Source: Spirosoma fluviale (GTDB lineage Bacteria; Bacteroidota; Bacteroidia; Cytophagales; Flexibacteraceae). Taken from it: a DNA stretch of 44,054 bases. The notes beneath the pieces were generated by a model. It saw nothing but the letters and a program-made list of their open reading frames with translations. It was not told where the DNA came from and did no database searches. The DNA lies in NCBI GenBank assembly GCA_945883425.1, contig CAMCXM010000012.1, positions 1 through 44,054 of the forward strand, read 5' to 3'. The stretch's first letter is position 1. Each line of letters opens with the position of its first letter. Both the position numbers and the translations under genes were made by a program. This document shows positions 35,586 to 44,054 of this stretch, piece by piece.

Positions 35586-38500
35586 TTATCTATGGATTGA
35601 AACCCAGCCATTCCTGGTTTCTTTGCCTGGGACTTCCAGTACCCAGAAATACGTTCCTTCTTCAAGATCTTTGGCATCCCAGTCATTCTGGTATGGTTCT
35701 GATTTGTACACCTCCTCTCCCCATCGGTTCTTCACAAGCAGCTTAGATCCTGCCGGAAGGTTTCGGATTTCAAATAAATCGTTGAAGCCATCTCCGTTAG
35801 GCGTGAATAAAGTCGGCACAAAAAACTCGGTATCCTTGATCACCTCCACCTTTTTGCTCACCTCACAACCGATCGAATCCTGTACCAGAATGGTGTAGAC
35901 TCCTGGATTGAGTCCCTCAAACAAGGTATCAGGCTTGTAATTGAAGAAAGCATTTTCATTAAACGAAATGAGATAAGGAGCGACGGATCCACGGACGGTA
36001 TCGAGCAGAACGCCCCCCAATCCGAATCCTTCTGCCGATGGTGTATATGCTCTGGCCGAAATGCTGATCTGTGTCGGCTGGGTCAGTGCAAAGGCAGAAA
36101 CACGACTGGCAGAACAGGCACCATATTGCGTGACGACCAGATTAAACTCTCCAGCCGGAAGTCCGCCCACCACAAATTGGTTATTTAAAAAGAAGGTGCC
36201 GGTTATCGAATCGGTTTTTACCACCACGCCGGTTTGCTGATCTACTACTCGCACAAGTATAGGTCCGGTTCCGTTCAGAGAGTCAATGAGAACTGATCCG
36301 GAATTTTCGCCGAAACACTTCACATTTTTCAGACTGTATTTGAAACGCAAAGGTGAGTTGCCCGGAACGTTGAACGTGGTATCATATAGACAGCCGTTTC
36401 CAGGACCTTGATCCAGAATCCGCAAGGTATACAACTGGCCAGGCGCCCGGGTAGACAATCCTTTCAAACGAAGGGTATCTTCAGAAAGAAGTCGGTATGG
36501 AGTAAAGTTACCCACAAGCGTATCAAATGAATAACGATAACCGGGCTGCCCACCCTGAGGAAGGAATTTCACGATTCCGTCAAAATTCTCGCAGGTGCTT
36601 TGAACGAAGCCGGCCAGATTAAAACGAACGGTTGGCGGCGGTGCTACCTCGCGGGTGTAGACCGCTTCACAGGTTGGCGACGAATTGTCCTGCATCGCAA
36701 TGCTGTAGGTTCCGGGACGGAGTTGTGCAAATACAGAATCTGACTGCACACGCAGCACCTGACCCTGATCATTACTCAGACGGAAGGAATAAGGTGCCGC
36801 TCCTCCGGAAAGGCCAGACAAACGGATCAAACCGTTGGTATCATTGATACAAGGTTTGATGATCGTAATCAGATTGGCTTTCGGACTGTTGGACGGTACA
36901 TTCAGGCTCAGATCTTTCGCACAGTTGTTCTGATCAAGGATCCGGAAAATATAGTCGCCACCCACCATATTCAGCAACACTGAATCAACCGGAAGCGTAA
37001 CCGGAATAAACTGATTGCTTCCAGGTAATTTCATGCTGATGTTCAACTGTCCCGTTCCTCCTGAGAATTGCTTGAATTTGATCTGACCAGTTGGTGTGTA
37101 ACACTGAGATCCAATCACCACATCGGCAGCCAGTTTCAACGAATCGGGCTGGGAAATCAGTTTGCTGACGGTATCGATGCAACCTGTCTGCACATCACGA
37201 ATGTAGAAACTGGCAAGGCCGGCACCGAATCCATAAGGAATCGGATTGTTGATCGAGACATTGGTATAGGTTCCGGAATCACCGCTCAGACTGTATTGAT
37301 AGAAACCAGATCCATTCAGGACGGTATCGAGATAAATCTGCGCATTCGCTTCACCATAACAGGTTGGAATCGAAACGATGGAAGCCTGTGCATTCAAAGC
37401 AGCTGGTGCAACCAATGTTCGGCTCACCTGAGTGAGACATCCGCTGATGGTATCCAGCACATCCATCGAATAAGTTCCGGCTGGCAATCCGGTATACAAG
37501 CGATTGGTTGTATACGGATCGGTTGACCGGATGCGGAATTTGTATTTGGTCAGATCTGATGAAGCATCGGTAACCGAAACAAATTCCAGTTTGCCATCCG
37601 CATTCTGAACGCAGGGAGTCGGATTCACTGCACTCACAGCGACACTGTAGGAATTTTGTATGATGATGTTGATACCGGAAATGGTTTTTGTACAGCCGGT
37701 TACCGTATCTCTCACCAAAACAGAATAGGTACCAGGCGTAAGACTAAAGAAGAACGGGAACAATTGGTTCGAAGGTCCGGAAGGCAGGAGGCTGTATTTA
37801 TATCCACCACTTCCACCGGTTGCCGAAACAGTAATTGCTCCGGAGGCTGCTCCTGCACAATTGATATTGGAAGGAGAAACCGTGGCGTTCAGCGCACAAG
37901 GCAGACAACGGATATCGCCTGCTGGCAACACCTGAATCTGAATCACGTTGGTACTGTCTTTTCCAGGACCTGAATTTGTTACAACGCAGGTGAGAGTCGT
38001 ATCAAAAACCACCACTGCGTTTACCCGGGCAGCATTTGGCAAACCGGTGAACGTAGCAAATGTATCAGCACCGGCAAATACGAGGGTATCATTCCGGAAC
38101 CATTGTACCTGATATGGAACCTTTCCTTTTAGATTCGATTTCACAGAGAAAAGCACTGGCGAAGCAGGACAAATAACCTGACCCGGAGCCGGAGAAATCT
38201 GGCGGATGGAATCCACCGCTGTAAATCCTTGAAGTTGGGTCACCAGAATGATGTCTGATGTGTCACGACTTTTCGAAATACAAGTGGAAGTTGACCGGGT
38301 AAACAGAATCAACTGCACCTGATTCACCGGAAGTCCCGGAAATAGTACAAGCGTTTCATTGGTATCCGTCGGCAGAACCACACCATTCACGATCCATCGA
38401 TAGCCCACATCTGGCAATTGATTCAGATTGAGTGCCTTCATTGTGGCCGATTGCCCGATGCAAGCCTGAATCTTCACCGGATTGATTCCGGCAAGAGCCT

Positions 38501-41500
38501 GAATACCAGCAGGCAGAACCTGAATGGTCACCGCTCCTGATACAGCCGAGTCCGGACTGAGACAAGCGGTGTTTCCGGAAATACGGACCGATACGGCGTC
38601 GTTGTTTTTCAGCGTATCCAGTTTGAGGACAGAACCGTTGGCATTGAGAACGGTGTTGTTCAGGAACCAGGTGAATACCGCATTTGGAATATTGGCTGGA
38701 TTCTGAGCTGTGAAGGTCACCGTATCGCCGAAACAGATCGAAGATTTGTTGGCCGTCATTGTAACTGACGGAACTATCTGGTTGGTTCCGATGGTAAAGC
38801 TCGTTGTGTCGGTGCAGGAATTTGAGTCCGTCACAACCAGTGAAAAGTCTCCGGCCGGAAGATTGATCAGCGACGAATCGGCAGAAAGAGTTCCTGTTGA
38901 AAACTGAGTTCCATTGAACAATAATTGTGTATTCCATGGAGAACCGTTTCCTCCGGATAAGGTCACAACTTTCGCTGTTCCGGTTGAATCCCCGCAATTT
39001 GCATTGGTCAGATTACCAACCGAAACCAGAACTGGCGCTGGAGCGGAAATCGCAAAGAAGGTATCCAGATCGCATGATGCTGAACCGCGAATACTGATTG
39101 TATAAGTTCCCGCGTTCAGGTTTGAAATGGTTGAGCCATTGGTCAGCGGCTGATAGTTCTGGCTGATTCCCGGAATGAAGTATTGGAAGGATGATCCACC
39201 GGAAACCGAATTCACTACGATACTTCCGTCAGCCGTTCCACTGCAGGAAGCAGGAGTTGGAGTTCCAAAAACCACCGATGTTTTCTCAGGTTGGGTCAGC
39301 TGAATTCCCAAAATTGAAGTTGTACAACCCTGCACGTTGGAAACATTCACAGAATATATCCCGGCAGAAAGTCCGGTAAATGTGGTGTCTCCGTCATTTG
39401 TCACAAATGTTTGAGATCCAAGAGTAATTGAATGAGGACCGAATCCACCGGAAACCACCACACGGATGCTTCCGTCACCGCCGGCACAGGTTGGATTGTC
39501 TGTAAAAGCTGATGCTGAAAGACTCAGTTGCGTACCGATAAATCCAGAAACGGTATCCGAACAGAAGGTTGTCATATCCTGAACAATCACCTCAAAAGGA
39601 CCAGCCGGCTGATCGGTGAAGGAAGCCAGGAAGTCGGGAAGCGTTTGCGGTGTATTTCCGTTCAGCTGATAATTAAATGGCCCTACCCCACCGGACGTAA
39701 CAAAAGCAAAAGCCGTTCCGTTGCTGATTCCATCACAGGTGACAGGATTGGAAGATGCCAGTACCTGCAATGTACAGGTTCCACAATTGGCTGGCTTTTT
39801 AACGGTCACAAACAAGGAATCTTTACAGGTTCCATCGCGGACAACTACTTTGTACACACCGGCAGAAAGTCCGGTCAGATTTTGATTGTTCGAAGTAAAG
39901 GACGGTGTCCCGAATTTGGTCCAGGCAAAACTTGGATTCGTAGCACCCGCAACCGAAAGAGCGATTCCACCATCGTTATCTGAACAGGAAGCAGAATCCT
40001 GAACGGCAGACAATGAAAGAGCACACAAAGGATTACAGTTGTCTGGCTTGCCAATCACCACATCGGTTGAATCCATACAGAAACCGTCTGCCGCTACGAT
40101 CCGGTAACTTCCGGAAGCAAGGTTCAGCGCTGTTTGGTTGACGGATACAGAAACCCGGGCTGGCATCCGGAAAACAGAATACTGAGCTGAACCGGAAGCA
40201 TTCAGTAATTGAATCGCCACAGAGCCATCGTTGTCAGCACAGGAAGCAGAATCGGTTGTAAATGAAATGGTGAATGGAATTGGATTGGCCAGATTGGCAT
40301 CGGATGAATCTTTACAGGTTCCTTCTGACGCAATCAGACGATACAATCCTCCGGCAATTCCGGAAAGGGTAGCGCTGTTTCCTACCGGCGTTCTTCCCGG
40401 CATTTTCAGCCATTGGTAGGTAGGATTTGTGATACCGGTTACTACTGCAGCAATCTGTCCGTCACTTGCACCACAAATGGTTGGCGACGTCGGAGTAAAG
40501 GCGATCGAAACGGAGCAAGCATTGCAATTGGTTTTCTTCGGAACAAACAAAAGAACCGAATCCACACAGGTTCCGGATGTGACCTTCACTTTGTAGTTAC
40601 CAGAAGTCAGATTGGTCTGACTGGCACCACTTGCCGTAAAGGACGGAATCGCCAGATTGGTCCATGTATAAACTGCATTCACCAGTTGGGCAGATGCCGA
40701 AATCGAGGCGGTTCCATTAGCATCGTTGCAGTCAGCCGAATCAACCGAAGCCGCCAAGCCAAGGCCGGTTCCGTCAGAAAGATTGAAGGAGTAGCTGTTG
40801 ATGCAGTCGACATCGGAATTTGGAATATCTGTTGTGATGATCAGACTGTAATTTCCACTGGTCAGATTTTGGATTGAATATCCTGAACCAACAGGAGTCC
40901 CTCCTTTCAACCATTGTGTTGTGCTGAGTGAGGATACAAACTGAGCAGAATCCCGAACGGCGATACTTCCGTTGTTTCCACCACAGAAGGTTGGAGAAAT
41001 GACCAGTTCATTCAAAGATGGTTGCGTCTTCGCTGGAACGGTAAAGCTGGCTGAGTCAGAACACAAACCATTGCCGGTTACCAAACGGTAAATTCCTGGA
41101 CGAACATTATCGAGTGTGCTGATTCCGGTTCCGACAGAAGTCCGTGCCGGAAGTTGATACCACTGGAATGTGATTCCCGGAATGACTGGAGTGATTGCGG
41201 TGATTTTACCATCTGTGCTGATGCATGTGGTAGCCGAATCGACGGTGGCAGAAATCGCGATTCCGGAAGGTTGAATCAGATTCACAGACAATGAATCAAA
41301 ACACTCACCAGAATTGATATACAATTTATACTGACCAAAACTCAGGCCGGTCAGGTCTTTGGTGTCTCCGAAAGGTTGTCCGTTTTTGAGCCAGGTAAAG
41401 GTGCTGCTGGTTGCAGCATTCGTTACTTGTACGGAAATCGCACCGTCTGAAAGTCCGCATCCGGAGATCGGAGTTGTGGTTGGGGTGAGAACCAATCCGG

Positions 41501-44054
41501 GACTGGTCAGGTTGAAATCAGCAGAATCGATACAGGTTCCGGCCTGAATGATGACACGATAATTTCCGACAGTTAACCCAGAAACGGAAGAATCGGTGTC
41601 GGCCAATATCGTTGCCGGAAGTTGAATCCATGTATAAGTCTCATTCTGAATTCCGGTTACCACCGAAGCGGTACCGTCATTTGATCCGCAGCTTAACGGA
41701 TTTTGTTTCACCACGTCAAAGGCGATGGTTCCGCTTTCCTGCAAAATCAGGTTGGAAAGAATGGCAGTACATTTTGAAACGGTATCGGTAACGGTTACAG
41801 CATAGGTACCGGCCGAAAGATTGCTCTGGATGGCAGAATTCGGCACAATTCCAGAACCGGTTCCTGACCAGGCAAACGAATAAATTCCGGATCCTCCCGA
41901 TGTTTGCAATGAAATCAAACCAACGCTTCCGCAGGATGAGGGCTGGGTAAGTGCACTGGCAACCTGAATGGTATCAGGTTTCAACACAGCGATGTTTCCA
42001 AATGTCTGGGCACAGCCTGATGTCTGGTCGGTTACCTTCACTTCGTACGTTCCTGCCGGCAAACCGGACAGTGTGTTGCTGGTTTCGGAAAATCCTGTCC
42101 ATTGGAAAGTAAAAGGACCCGATGCACCTGATGGATTTAAGGTTACCGAACCATTGTCGAGATCACAACGCGAATCGTTTACCACCACTGGTGTTCCGGA
42201 AATTACCGGTGTTGGTGCAATGGTCAAATCCGCAAGAGAAACCGTACAACCCGAACCGAGATCGGTTACAATCACCGAATAGGAACCCGGAGCCAGATTG
42301 GATTGTGTTGCCAATGCGGGCAAAGCGGGTGTCCACTGATAGGTAAAATTGCCGGATCCTCCTGTTGGAGAAACGGTGATGGAACCATTGTTCTGTGGAA
42401 TTCCAGATGCGCAGGAAGTACTGATGATGGTGGTATCCAGTGTAAAATTGGCTGAACCCTGAACGGTTGTAAATACAGCTGAGGTATCAGAACAACCCGT
42501 TCCGTTTATAACCAAAACCTGATAGTTACCAAATTGACTTGCGGTAATCGTTTGGGCATCCTGATTTGGAATCGCCAAACCATTGAACAACCAGGCATAA
42601 TTCGAATTGGCCGATGCCGTCAGGATCACAGATGATCCGGCGCAGAAAGAAGTTTCCCCTGAAATTACCGAAGGAGTTGGAGGAGCGACTTCACTCACAA
42701 CAAATCCATTCGAAGCGGCATTGCATCCGTTTCCGTCGGTAATCGAAACGGTATAAACACCTCCCGTTGTCACGAGAAGGCTGTCATTGTTTGCACCTGA
42801 AATCGGAGAGTTATTGAATGACCACTGATAACTCACACCAGGTGATGAGATGAGATAAGTGCTGCCTCCAGTACAAATAGTACCGGAACCAGAAATTACC
42901 GGAGCTGGAGGAGAAGTAAAGTTTGTGATGAAAACCGAGTCGGAGAAAATACGGCAATTGGTCACCTGGTTCACAACCCGGATTCGGTACCATCCTTCGA
43001 TGGTTGCATTGATTTGCTGCACATCCTGAACGGTGATGAAATTATTGTTCCGCAACCAGGCGTAGTCATAAGTAGCACTGTCAAACGGAGTGGCGGTAAG
43101 TTGGGTTTGTCCGCCCGGACAGAAACCTGTGTTTCCAGAGATCGTGGTCACAGGCGGTATTGGATTCACGGTGATGGTCCGGCAACTGTTACCAGAATTG
43201 GTACAGCCATTTTCGTCTGTCACTTTGAGACAATATGTTCCTCCGGTTGAAACTTCCAGAAACTGACCGGTGGCACCGGGGATGTCATTTCCATCCAATG
43301 TCCACTGTTTGGTCAAAAGAGAAGTAGTGGATACCGATGTAGAAACTCCCTGACAGATCTGCGAATTTCCTCCATTTAGAGTTGGATTTGCCGGAAGCGG
43401 ATTCACAAGAACCGACAATGTATCGGATCGCGAAAAGCAATTCGGAAATGCCGGATTGGCAACCCGTACATAATACAAGCCGCTGGTTTTAACTGTCAGC
43501 TGATTGGTTGTTTCACCAGTCAGTGCACCGCTTCCGATTCGGGCCCATTGGTAAGGACCCACTGCTGTGGTGGAAAGAATAATGGAATCGCCTGCACAAA
43601 ATTCAAGCGGACCGGATGAAACAAGAACAGGTTTCGGAGGCTGGTTGTTTCCCAGCTGGATGCTGTCCAGAATGAACACACAACCGGTTCCATTTTCCGT
43701 AATCCGGACGGCATATGTACCCGCTGGAAGATTCGTAAGGTTTTGGGAGGAAGCTGTAACGGGACCCGTCCAGCTGAAAGTAAAAGGTCCGTTTGAACCG
43801 GTGATGATCAGATTAATCCGGCCATTGTCACCGGCACATGACGTAACGTTGGTTACCTGAGCTGTTGCCGTAAATGAGGCAAGGTCGTTGAGAACCATGC
43901 CTGCCACAATCTGGCTGCAACCCGATTGAACATCCTGAACCAGAACGGTATAGTTGCCGGCAGAAAGTGCGGTTTGATTCTGTGTGCCTTGAATAATTCC
44001 ACCTGTCACAGGCGACCATGAATATTGGTATTGCCCTGATCCACCAGTAACTGC
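35586..44054 (-). CDS. SprB-like giant adhesin with gliding motility-associated (CHU_C) C-terminus, 5' end off window
   Basis: Partial: at least 2822 residues. The frame stays open to the window edge (the last codons read as VTGGSGQYQYSWSP, another repeat), so the true start lies beyond 44054. It holds many SprB-type repeats of ~75-80 residues ('C-x-x-x-D-G-x-I-x-V-x-x-x-G-G-x-G-x-Y-x-F-x-W...L-x-A-G-x-Y-x-V-x-V-x-D...C'). Two Ig-like blocks interrupt them: five PKD/Ig modules near the N-side of the visible part (~42.4-43.7 kb) and three around 37.9-38.8 kb. The last ~85 residues (VPTLFTPNGDGFNDLFEI...NDWDAKDLEEGTYFWVLEVPG) are the gliding motility-associated C-terminal/type B sorting domain for T9SS. 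Likely a cell-surface filament-like adhesin exported by T9SS, possibly moved by gliding motors. It ends at a clear terminator. Confidence 0.93.
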   Translation of the reverse strand, partial: AVTGGSGQYQYSWSPVTGGIIQGTQNQTALSAGNYTVLVQDVQSGCSQIVAGMVLNDLASFTATAQVTNVTSCAGDNGRINLIITGSNGPFTFSWTGPVTASSQNLTNLPAGTYAVRITENGTGCVFILDSIQLGNNQPPKPVLVSSGPLEFCAGDSIILSTTAVGPYQWARIGSGALTGETTNQLTVKTSGLYYVRVANPAFPNCFSRSDTLSVLVNPLPANPTLNGGNSQICQGVSTSVSTTSLLTKQWTLDGNDIPGATGQFLEVSTGGTYCLKVTDENGCTNSGNSCRTITVNPIPPVTTISGNTGFCPGGQTQLTATPFDSATYDYAWLRNNNFITVQDVQQINATIEGWYRIRVVNQVTNCRIFSDSVFITNFTSPPAPVISGSGTICTGGSTYLISSPGVSYQWSFNNSPISGANNDSLLVTTGGVYTVSITDGNGCNAASNGFVVSEVAPPTPSVISGETSFCAGSSVILTASANSNYAWLFNGLAIPNQDAQTITASQFGNYQVLVINGTGCSDTSAVFTTVQGSANFTLDTTIISTSCASGIPQNNGSITVSPTGGSGNFTYQWTPALPALATQSNLAPGSYSVIVTDLGSGCTVSLADLTIAPTPVISGTPVVVNDSRCDLDNGSVTLNPSGASGPFTFQWTGFSETSNTLSGLPAGTYEVKVTDQTSGCAQTFGNIAVLKPDTIQVASALTQPSSCGSVGLISLQTSGGSGIYSFAWSGTGSGIVPNSAIQSNLSAGTYAVTVTDTVSKCTAILSNLILQESGTIAFDVVKQNPLSCGSNDGTASVVTGIQNETYTWIQLPATILADTDSSVSGLTVGNYRVIIQAGTCIDSADFNLTSPGLVLTPTTTPISGCGLSDGAISVQVTNAATSSTFTWLKNGQPFGDTKDLTGLSFGQYKLYINSGECFDSLSVNLIQPSGIAISATVDSATTCISTDGKITAITPVIPGITFQWYQLPARTSVGTGISTLDNVRPGIYRLVTGNGLCSDSASFTVPAKTQPSLNELVISPTFCGGNNGSIAVRDSAQFVSSLSTTQWLKGGTPVGSGYSIQNLTSGNYSLIITTDIPNSDVDCINSYSFNLSDGTGLGLAASVDSADCNDANGTASISASAQLVNAVYTWTNLAIPSFTASGASQTNLTSGNYKVKVTSGTCVDSVLLFVPKKTNCNACSVSIAFTPTSPTICGASDGQIAAVVTGITNPTYQWLKMPGRTPVGNSATLSGIAGGLYRLIASEGTCKDSSDANLANPIPFTISFTTDSASCADNDGSVAIQLLNASGSAQYSVFRMPARVSVSVNQTALNLASGSYRIVAADGFCMDSTDVVIGKPDNCNPLCALSLSAVQDSASCSDNDGGIALSVAGATNPSFAWTKFGTPSFTSNNQNLTGLSAGVYKVVVRDGTCKDSLFVTVKKPANCGTCTLQVLASSNPVTCDGISNGTAFAFVTSGGVGPFNYQLNGNTPQTLPDFLASFTDQPAGPFEVIVQDMTTFCSDTVSGFIGTQLSLSASAFTDNPTCAGGDGSIRVVVSGGFGPHSITLGSQTFVTNDGDTTFTGLSAGIYSVNVSNVQGCTTSILGIQLTQPEKTSVVFGTPTPASCSGTADGSIVVNSVSGGSSFQYFIPGISQNYQPLTNGSTISNLNAGTYTISIRGSASCDLDTFFAISAPAPVLVSVGNLTNANCGDSTGTAKVVTLSGGNGSPWNTQLLFNGTQFSTGTLSADSSLINLPAGDFSLVVTDSNSCTDTTSFTIGTNQIVPSVTMTANKSSICFGDTVTFTAQNPANIPNAVFTWFLNNTVLNANGSVLKLDTLKNNDAVSVRISGNTACLSPDSAVSGAVTIQVLPAGIQALAGINPVKIQACIGQSATMKALNLNQLPDVGYRWIVNGVVLPTDTNETLVLFPGLPVNQVQLILFTRSTSTCISKSRDTSDIILVTQLQGFTAVDSIRQISPAPGQVICPASPVLFSVKSNLKGKVPYQVQWFRNDTLVFAGADTFATFTGLPNAARVNAVVVFDTTLTCVVTNSGPGKDSTNVIQIQVLPAGDIRCLPCALNATVSPSNINCAGAASGAITVSATGGSGGYKYSLLPSGPSNQLFPFFFSLTPGTYSVLVRDTVTGCTKTISGINIIIQNSYSVAVSAVNPTPCVQNADGKLEFVSVTDASSDLTKYKFRIRSTDPYTTNRLYTGLPAGTYSMDVLDTISGCLTQVSRTLVAPAALNAQASIVSIPTCYGEANAQIYLDTVLNGSGFYQYSLSGDSGTYTNVSINNPIPYGFGAGLASFYIRDVQTGCIDTVSKLISQPDSLKLAADVVIGSQCYTPTGQIKFKQFSGGTGQLNISMKLPGSNQFIPVTLPVDSVLLNMVGGDYIFRILDQNNCAKDLSLNVPSNSPKANLITIIKPCINDTNGLIRLSGLSGGAAPYSFRLSNDQGQVLRVQSDSVFAQLRPGTYSIAMQDNSSPTCEAVYTREVAPPPTVRFNLAGFVQSTCENFDGIVKFLPQGGQPGYRYSFDTLVGNFTPYRLLSEDTLRLKGLSTRAPGQLYTLRILDQGPGNGCLYDTTFNVPGNSPLRFKYSLKNVKCFGENSGSVLIDSLNGTGPILVRVVDQQTGVVVKTDSITGTFFLNNQFVVGGLPAGEFNLVVTQYGACSASRVSAFALTQPTQISISARAYTPSAEGFGLGGVLLDTVRGSVAPYLISFNENAFFNYKPDTLFEGLNPGVYTILVQDSIGCEVSKKVEVIKDTEFFVPTLFTPNGDGFNDLFEIRNLPAGSKLLVKNRWGEEVYKSEPYQNDWDAKDLEEGTYFWVLEVPGKETRNGWVSIHR

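Noticed and set aside
37068-37526. 152-codon plus-strand frame opposite the adhesin
   Set aside because: Shadow of SprB-repeat DNA; Gly/Ile/Arg-rich repeat translation.
40413-40877. 154-codon plus-strand frame opposite the adhesin
   Set aside because: Same reason: antisense of repeat-coding DNA, no independent start or motif evidence.
1-44054. tRNA, rRNA or CRISPR loci
   Set aside because: No cloverleaf-like sequence, no rRNA signature and no regularly spaced identical repeats were seen in the gaps; the repeats at 3.1 and 35 kb are irregular inverted repeats, not CRISPR.

Overview
The window looks like chromosomal DNA of a free-living Bacteroidota (Cytophagia/Chitinophagia/Saprospiria-like). 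The evidence is secreted proteins ending in type IX secretion (T9SS) sorting domains, a giant SprB-like adhesin with a gliding-motility (CHU_C) C-terminus, a TonB receptor/DUF4249 pair, Bacteroidota-restricted families (DUF3822, DUF3127), TAnnTTTG-type promoter boxes and little Shine-Dalgarno signal. I cannot name a genus.

Layout. 0.1-2.9 kb: two tightly linked T9SS cargo genes on the minus strand, a beta-helix protein and a propeller-like protein. 2.9-3.7 kb: gene-free stretch crowded with CAATTG palindromes and nested inverted repeats. 3.7-5.5 kb: secreted GH43 glycosidase with a discoidin module. 6.2-8.5 kb: lysS followed closely by a DUF4258/YgiT-zinc-finger pair that looks like a toxin-antitoxin module. 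8.6-9.4 kb: DUF3127 protein with an SSB-like acidic tail, and a DUF3817 membrane protein. 9.5-11.4 kb: plus-strand run DUF3822-coaD-thioredoxin. 11.4-14.2 kb: barrel-like protein, short-chain dehydrogenase, FkbM methyltransferase. 14.2-15.6 kb: Rieske-like lipoprotein translationally coupled to ruvB. 15.7-17.0 kb: small lipoprotein-like gene and an N-terminal transketolase subunit whose partner is not beside it. 17.3-20.6 kb: TonB-dependent receptor plus DUF4249 lipoprotein. 20.6-23.5 kb: lipocalin-like lipoprotein and a S9 (DPP-IV-like) peptidase.

From 23.6 kb to the right edge nearly all DNA encodes giant secreted minus-strand proteins: an 1887-residue multi-module T9SS protein with a small secreted protein overlapping its start, a 1548-residue protein of alternating CARDB-like and jelly-roll-like modules, and a more than 2800-residue SprB-repeat adhesin that runs off the window. 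The adhesin gene ends at a clear terminator. The 0.8 kb gap after it holds two MITE-like nested inverted repeats, and a third fragment of the same family lies at about 5.8 kb.

Housekeeping genes (lysS, coaD, ruvB, transketolase) are therefore interleaved with a large cell-surface repertoire. The best leads for something new are the MITE-like family, the CAATTG palindrome cluster, the toxin-antitoxin-like pair behind lysS, the SSB-tail mimic on DUF3127, and the small secreted protein coupled to the 1887-residue cargo. All compositions and repeat alignments were judged by eye; no database searches were run.
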